Part shown: positions 59,429-64,000 of the stretch, piece after piece
Layout of the letters: every line of letters starts with the position of its first letter
Position numbering within the stretch: position 1 is the stretch's first letter
NCBI RefSeq assembly: GCF_947331435.1
Contig: NZ_CAMZOF010000004.1
Coordinates: 496,001 to 560,000 of the forward strand
DNA length: 64,000 bases
Source: Pelagibius sp. Alg239-R121
GTDB lineage: Bacteria > Pseudomonadota > Alphaproteobacteria > Kiloniellales > Kiloniellaceae
Reading direction: 5' to 3'
Made by a program: the position numbers and the translations under genes
The notes under the pieces: model-generated
Databases searched by the model: none
The model's input: the letters and a program-made list of their open reading frames with translations, nothing else
What the model was told of the DNA's origin: nothing

Positions 59429-61888
59429 ATGTTCAGAGCCCTCAGCAGAAAAGATGATAGAAACCTGCTTTTCGCGCTGTTGCTTGTCGCGGTTGCGGCT
59501 TTGTCGACGACTTGGTTTTTGAACGATCAGGCCCGCATACACCTGCTCAAGGAACAAGGGCTGCGGTCCGCTAAACAGTGGGCCATGTTTCTCGCGACCC
59601 ATATTCACGATCTCGAAAGTATTCTCAGTTCCGGCGAAGTATCACAGGAGACCGCACAGGTCCTGAATTTCGCCACCCAAGCAGGTGGTGTATTCCGCTA
59701 TAAAATGTTCGGTCCTGACGGCACGATTACCGTGGCATCGCGCTCAGAGGATCTGGGTAAGGTGAATACCAAGCCGTATTTCATCGCACAGGTGCAAAAA
59801 GGAGAAACCTTCGTCAAGATCGAGGAGAGCGAAGCGTTTGGCGAAGACCGGACTGTCGTCAGCGAAGCTTATGTACCGGTCATGACTGCCGGTGTGTTTC
59901 GCGGTGCCATTGAAGTCTACGTCGATATGACGCCGAAGGACGCAGAATTCCGCGATGTCGGATCGTATATATTCATGGGGATCGCTGCTCTTTTGCTTCT
60001 TGTCGGTCTGGCTTGGTCGTTTTTCGTGCATCGCAGCCTTCTGGAGCGCAATGCGCGTGAAGCTGCAATGCTCGACACACAGGCGGAATTGAATAGGCGG
60101 CTGGATGAACTTCAGGACGCACGGGAACGGGTTGAAGCGGAGGCAGTGAAGCAAATCGCGCTTGCGGAGGAGCTTTCTGTCGCGCGAGACGAAGCCAACG
60201 CGGCCAACAAGGCAAAATCACAATTCCTGGCTACAATGAGTCACGAGATCCGCACGCCTATGAATGGCGTACTTGGTATGATCGGTATTCTGTCGGATAC
60301 CAGCTTGACCGACGATCAGCGCAAGTACACCAAGCTGGCCAGGGATTCAGCGGAAAGCCTTCTGTCGATCATCGATGACATTCTCGACTATTCGAAACTG
60401 GAAGAAGGCCGTATCGATCTTGAATCGGTGGATTACAGCCCCGAGCAGGTGATCGACGGTGTGGTTTCTCTGCTGTCCTCAAAAGCTGCCGATGTTGGGC
60501 TGACCCTGGCGACAGAAGGAACCGCTGACCTGCCGACCTGGTTGCGTGGCGATCCGACCCGGCTTCGGCAGATTCTATTCAACCTGATCGGTAATGCTGT
60601 GAAGTTCACTGAGAAGGGCGGGGTTCGCGTTATAGCGACCTTTAAGATGGTTGAAGAGGAAGTTGAACTCAGAGTTGACGTCAAAGACACGGGAATTGGC
60701 ATACCAAAAGAGGCGCAGAGTAAGCTCTTCGCGCGCTTTTCCCAGGCCGACAGCTCAACGACGCGCCGTTTCGGCGGCAGCGGCCTTGGCTTGGTAATTT
60801 GCAGGCAACTCGCACAAATAATGGGCGGCGGCGTGGGTCTTCACAGTGAGCTTGGGCAGGGCAGTACCTTCTGGTTCACGATCCGCAGCGCGATCGGCGA
60901 AGCGCCGGTTGAACAGCCGCGGACAGAGGATTCCCAGGAGGGAGATGACGGTCCTCTCAAGCTGAAGATTCTGATCGCGGAAGACAATACCGTGAACCAG
61001 CTTGTGGCACGGACCATGCTGACCAAGGTCGGACACGAGGTCGAAGTGGTCAACAATGGCGCTGAGGCCGTTGCTGCGGTTCAGGAGGCCGTCTTCGACC
61101 TTGTGCTGATGGACATCCAGATGCCGGAAATGGATGGACCCACCGCCACGATGGAGATCCGCAAGCTCGCGCCACCGCTATCTGAAACACCCATCGTGGC
61201 CCTTACAGCAAATGCGATGGCCGGTCACCGTGAAGAATACCTGGCTGCGGGGATGAACGATTATGTCACTAAGCCCATCGATCCACGACAACTCTTCGCG
61301 GCCCTGGCGAGGGTGGCGAAGGCTCGTGATGATGAGACCGCGCGCGACAAGGAACCAGTGAATACCGGCGCGGCACCTGCTGAGATCCATGAGAGCACTC
61401 AACAGGAGACGACTCAAGAATTGCGGCACGACCCGTCTGCTGTAGTGCAACGGCCAGAGCCAATTGCTGTGAATGACTCGCGTGAAGAGCCGATGGGGGT
61501 GGTGTCTGAAACCATCGCTGTTGAAGAAAAGGATACCGACGTGATAAGCGAACTTCCGATTTTCGATCATGACAAATTCAACGAGTTGCGCGAAGCACTC
61601 GGTGACGAAGGCTTGCACGAAGCCCTCGCCTGTGTGCCGGCCGAAGCCTCAAAGTCGCTGGCTCAAATCAAGGAATCCATCACTGCAGGTGATCTGGAGA
61701 ATGCGCAGCGGGCCGCCCACTCTATCAAGGGAATGGCGAGCAACTTCGGTGCCATGCGTCTGCTCACCATCGCGCGCGAAATCGAGGTCGAGAGTCCCGA
61801 TATCGATACGGTGTCGCAAAAGCTCGTCGATCTCGAGGAGACCTTGACCCAGACCCAGGTTGAGATCGATCAGCTGAAATCGGCTTAA
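59429..61888 (+). CDS. Hybrid sensor histidine kinase with REC and HPt domains
   Basis: About 819 residues from the ATG at 59429, just ahead of the first membrane helix (residues 12-31). A periplasmic sensor (about 33-178, double-Cache or PAS-like) and second helix (about 179-200) follow. HisKA has the phosphorylated His272 in MSHEIRTPMNGVLGM, and the HATPase shows NLIGNAVKFTEKG, DTGIGIPKEAQ and FGGSGLGLVICRQLA. REC has Asp562 in LVLMDIQMPEMDG. A linker rich in Glu and Thr leads to an HPt domain with His764 in AAHSIKGMASNFGAM. Membrane phosphorelay sensor. Signal unknown; the probable output is the REC-GGDEF protein encoded 46 bases downstream. The start is the least certain part. Confidence 0.9.
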   Translation: MFRALSRKDDRNLLFALLLVAVAALSTTWFLNDQARIHLLKEQGLRSAKQWAMFLATHIHDLESILSSGEVSQETAQVLNFATQAGGVFRYKMFGPDGTITVASRSEDLGKVNTKPYFIAQVQKGETFVKIEESEAFGEDRTVVSEAYVPVMTAGVFRGAIEVYVDMTPKDAEFRDVGSYIFMGIAALLLLVGLAWSFFVHRSLLERNAREAAMLDTQAELNRRLDELQDARERVEAEAVKQIALAEELSVARDEANAANKAKSQFLATMSHEIRTPMNGVLGMIGILSDTSLTDDQRKYTKLARDSAESLLSIIDDILDYSKLEEGRIDLESVDYSPEQVIDGVVSLLSSKAADVGLTLATEGTADLPTWLRGDPTRLRQILFNLIGNAVKFTEKGGVRVIATFKMVEEEVELRVDVKDTGIGIPKEAQSKLFARFSQADSSTTRRFGGSGLGLVICRQLAQIMGGGVGLHSELGQGSTFWFTIRSAIGEAPVEQPRTEDSQEGDDGPLKLKILIAEDNTVNQLVARTMLTKVGHEVEVVNNGAEAVAAVQEAVFDLVLMDIQMPEMDGPTATMEIRKLAPPLSETPIVALTANAMAGHREEYLAAGMNDYVTKPIDPRQLFAALARVAKARDDETARDKEPVNTGAAPAEIHESTQQETTQELRHDPSAVVQRPEPIAVNDSREEPMGVVSETIAVEEKDTDVISELPIFDHDKFNELREALGDEGLHEALACVPAEASKSLAQIKESITAGDLENAQRAAHSIKGMASNFGAMRLLTIAREIEVESPDIDTVSQKLVDLEETLTQTQVEIDQLKSA

Positions 61889-61934
61889 GGGTTGTCCGAG
61901 CTACCTATTGCCGGACCAACGAGGTGGAAAGCAG

Positions 61935-62873
61935 ATGCGAAAGATTGCGATCATTGATGACGTTTTACCGAACGCCCTTCTGCTAAAGGGCTATACCAGG
62001 CGTCTGGAGGATGTCGAGGCTTTCACCTTCACCGACCCGGTGGAAGCCCTCAGTTGGTGCGCGGAGCACATACCAGACCTGGTGATGCTCGACTACCTCA
62101 TGCCGGAGATGGACGGTACCGAGTTTCTGCAGCATTTTCGCAAAATCGAGGGATTGATCGATATTCCGGTTGTCGTGATTACAGCTGCCGAGCAGAAGGA
62201 AGCGCTTTATTCGGCGCTGGAAGCTGGCGCCAACGATTTCTTACGCAAGCCGGTCGATGATCTGGAACTGATAGCGCGTGCCAACAACATGCTCCAACTG
62301 CGTGCCCGACAGCTTGAACTGGCGGAGGCCAATGAGCGCCTTCTTGTTCTGGCAACGACAGATTCGCTGACCGGCCTCGCCAATCGCCGCCATTTTCTGG
62401 ATAAGTTACGCGAAGAGATCGCGCGCTGCCAACGTTATGGGCGGCCCTTTTCCGTTGCGATGGTCGATGCCGATCACTTCAAATCGGTTAATGACACCTA
62501 TGGACACGAAGTCGGTGACCGGGTCTTGAAACGCCTCTCCAATCTCATGTCTGGTGAGGTCAGGGACGTCGATTGCGTCGGACGGCTGGGGGGCGAAGAG
62601 TTCGCGATCCTCTTGCCTGAAACCGAGGTTACGGGTGCAAAGATATTTTGCGAACGTTTGCTTACTGCCATTCGCGAGACCGAGGTTGATACGGATGAGG
62701 ATGTTCTTCGCTTTACCGTCAGCATGGGCTTGACCGAAGTCTGCAAAGGTGAAGAGAAAACCGACGTTATTCTGAACCGGGCTGACGAAGCGCTGTACGA
62801 AGCCAAGGAAGGCGGCCGCGATCGTGTCGTCATTCACGAGCAGAGCAGCGACAAAATCGAGAATATTGCCTAA
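61935..62873 (+). CDS. Response regulator with GGDEF domain (diguanylate cyclase)
   Basis: 312 residues from the ATG at 61935 (GAGG upstream). REC domain 1-125 with phospho-acceptor Asp53 in VMLDYLMPEMDG. A linker helix leads to the GGDEF domain (about 145-305) with the active signature GGEEF at 219-223 and an intact allosteric I-site (RDVD at 210-213, five residues before it). TDSLTGLANRRHF begins the domain. It makes c-di-GMP from two GTP, with product inhibition and phosphorylation control predicted. Forms an operon with the hybrid kinase, resembling PleD/WspR-type outputs. Confidence 0.94.
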   Translation: MRKIAIIDDVLPNALLLKGYTRRLEDVEAFTFTDPVEALSWCAEHIPDLVMLDYLMPEMDGTEFLQHFRKIEGLIDIPVVVITAAEQKEALYSALEAGANDFLRKPVDDLELIARANNMLQLRARQLELAEANERLLVLATTDSLTGLANRRHFLDKLREEIARCQRYGRPFSVAMVDADHFKSVNDTYGHEVGDRVLKRLSNLMSGEVRDVDCVGRLGGEEFAILLPETEVTGAKIFCERLLTAIRETEVDTDEDVLRFTVSMGLTEVCKGEEKTDVILNRADEALYEAKEGGRDRVVIHEQSSDKIENIA

Positions 62874-62918
62874 GGCACATAGCCAGAGTCAGGCTTTTCT
62901 GCATAATACGCTCTGTCT

Positions 62919-63974
62919 TTAAGCGGCCGATGACGTCAGAGGTTGCTTCTGGAAGCGCTCTTCCGCGATGCGATCCGCCGCCTCGAAGGTTGGGACCCCT
63001 GACACTTGAGAGCGCTTGAAGATCTCCCGCAGAGTGTCATGGATCTTCGCGACATGAGCGAAGGCCTTTTCCTGATTGTAGTCAGGTCCTTCGTGGCTGA
63101 TGTTGATCACGCCGCCAGCGTTGATCACATAGTCCGGGGCGTAGAGGACGCCACGCTTGTGCAGCTCGACACCGTGACGGGGCTCGGCGAGCTGATTGTT
63201 TGAAGATCCGGCAATAACAGGGACCCTAAGAACTTTCAGCGTTGCATCATTGATGATTGCACCCAGGGCGCAGGGGGCGAAGACATCCGCTTCCACAGCG
63301 TAGATGGCATCTGTTGCGACCGCTGTTGCTCCAAAAGTCTCTACGGCACGCGTGATGGCTGCCTGATCAATATCGGTGACGATCAGTTTGGCGCCGTCAT
63401 CGGCAAGATAGCGGCAGAGATTCCACCCCACGCTGCCAAGTCCCTGGACAGCAACGGTTAGACCCGACACCGATGCGCGGTTGAGGCGGTGCGCGACAGC
63501 GGCCCGGATTCCCATATAGACGCCGTAGGCGGTTGAGGGGGAGGGATCGCCGGCACCTCGTTCAGGTGTGCCGGCAAAAAATTCGGTTTCCTTGGCCATC
63601 ATTTGGACATCGGCGACAGAAATACCCACGTCTTCAGCCACGCAATAGCGGCCGCCCAGGCTGTCGACAAAGCGTCCCATGGCTCGGAACAGGGCATCGG
63701 ACTTCATGGTCTTGGGGTTGCCGATGATCACAGACTTGCCGCCGCCCAGATCCAGGCCGGCAAGCGCCGACTTATAGGTCATCCCGCGAGACAGACGTAA
63801 AGCATCCGTCAATGCGTCGTCATCACTGTCGTAAGGCCACATGCGGCAACCGCCGAGGGCAGGGCCACGGTTCGTGTTGTGAATGGCGATGATGGCTTTC
63901 AGTCCGCTTTCCGCGTCATTGCAAAAGGCGACTTCTTCGTGACCGTCGAACTCAGGATGGGAAAAGGGCGTCAT
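62919..63974 (-). CDS. Leucine/valine/phenylalanine-type amino acid dehydrogenase
   Basis: 351 residues from the ATG at 63974, preceded by GAGG. It belongs to the Glu/Leu/Phe/Val dehydrogenase superfamily: [20 protein letters not shown], the catalytic-Lys segment [16 protein letters not shown], then a Rossmann NAD-binding part [21 protein letters not shown] and the late [15 protein letters not shown]. The length and wording fit the leucine/valine group better than glutamate dehydrogenase. It deaminates branched or aromatic amino acids to 2-oxo acids. Its upstream region continues outside the window. Confidence 0.92.
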   Translation of the reverse strand: MTPFSHPEFDGHEEVAFCNDAESGLKAIIAIHNTNRGPALGGCRMWPYDSDDDALTDALRLSRGMTYKSALAGLDLGGGKSVIIGNPKTMKSDALFRAMGRFVDSLGGRYCVAEDVGISVADVQMMAKETEFFAGTPERGAGDPSPSTAYGVYMGIRAAVAHRLNRASVSGLTVAVQGLGSVGWNLCRYLADDGAKLIVTDIDQAAITRAVETFGATAVATDAIYAVEADVFAPCALGAIINDATLKVLRVPVIAGSSNNQLAEPRHGVELHKRGVLYAPDYVINAGGVINISHEGPDYNQEKAFAHVAKIHDTLREIFKRSQVSGVPTFEAADRIAEERFQKQPLTSSAA

Positions 63975-64000
63975 GGCGATCCTCAACTGTGGCCTGTTCA

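Noticed and set aside
1-64000. tRNA, rRNA, CRISPR arrays, insertion sequences or prophage genes
   Set aside because: No cloverleaf, direct-repeat array, transposase motif or phage structural gene was recognised on either strand by eye; a covariance-model scan would be needed to exclude small RNAs.

Overview
The window looks like one chromosomal segment of a free-living alphaproteobacterium, probably of Rhodospirillales/Kiloniellales type. This rests on gene content: the C4 (ALAS) heme pathway, a two-domain PutA paired with an Lrp-type regulator, a dxs/tlyA neighbourhood, many polyamine and peptide ABC transporters, a TAXI protein, and mostly G+C-rich coding sequence. No RNA genes, CRISPR arrays or insertion sequences were seen. 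The genus is an inference.

Layout. 0-5.2 kb: the end of dxs, a MATE exporter, a small protein carrying the complete ribosome-inactivating-protein (ricin A-chain type) active-site signature, tlyA and sppA. 5.4-12.8 kb: single genes (DedA-like, GNAT, GFA, ICMT-like, HlyU-like, a membrane-anchored TAXI protein, DMT exporter with LysR regulator, alpha/beta hydrolase). 13-24.8 kb: housekeeping genes (RNA uracil methyltransferase, aroC, fabI, YihY-like, cbpA/cbpM, glycine-zipper lipoprotein, pdxH, CDF exporter, USP, SDR, PadR-like). 25-33 kb: a polyamine-type potA-D-B-C operon, then hemA and a class III aminotransferase. 33.4-40.7 kb: a dipeptide ABC operon ending in an M20 hydrolase and a HAD phosphatase. 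40.7-45.6 kb: a second peptide transporter whose genes are split by a GST gene and a PilZ gene and which has no ATPase here. 45.7-49.5 kb: pyrE, an unknown protein overlapping a patatin, and an enoyl-CoA hydratase.

49.5-54.2 kb is the most accessory-looking part. It holds an A+T-rich saccharopine-dehydrogenase-like gene, a thioesterase, a two-gene unit led by a ribbon-helix-helix-like protein with a 16-bp palindrome over its promoter, a single-chain triple RidA protein, and a 223-residue protein with a Thr/Cys/His pattern like the CNF/BLF1 glutamine deamidases. 54.2-64 kb: an Lrp regulator and putA, a cold-shock gene, a hybrid histidine kinase followed by a REC-GGDEF diguanylate cyclase, and a leucine/valine-type dehydrogenase.

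The strongest unusual signals are the RIP-like gene (1894-2490) and the BLF1/CNF-like gene (53495-54166). Characterised relatives of both disable eukaryotic translation or signalling. Both calls come from reading motifs against remembered family sequences and need profile searches and structure prediction.
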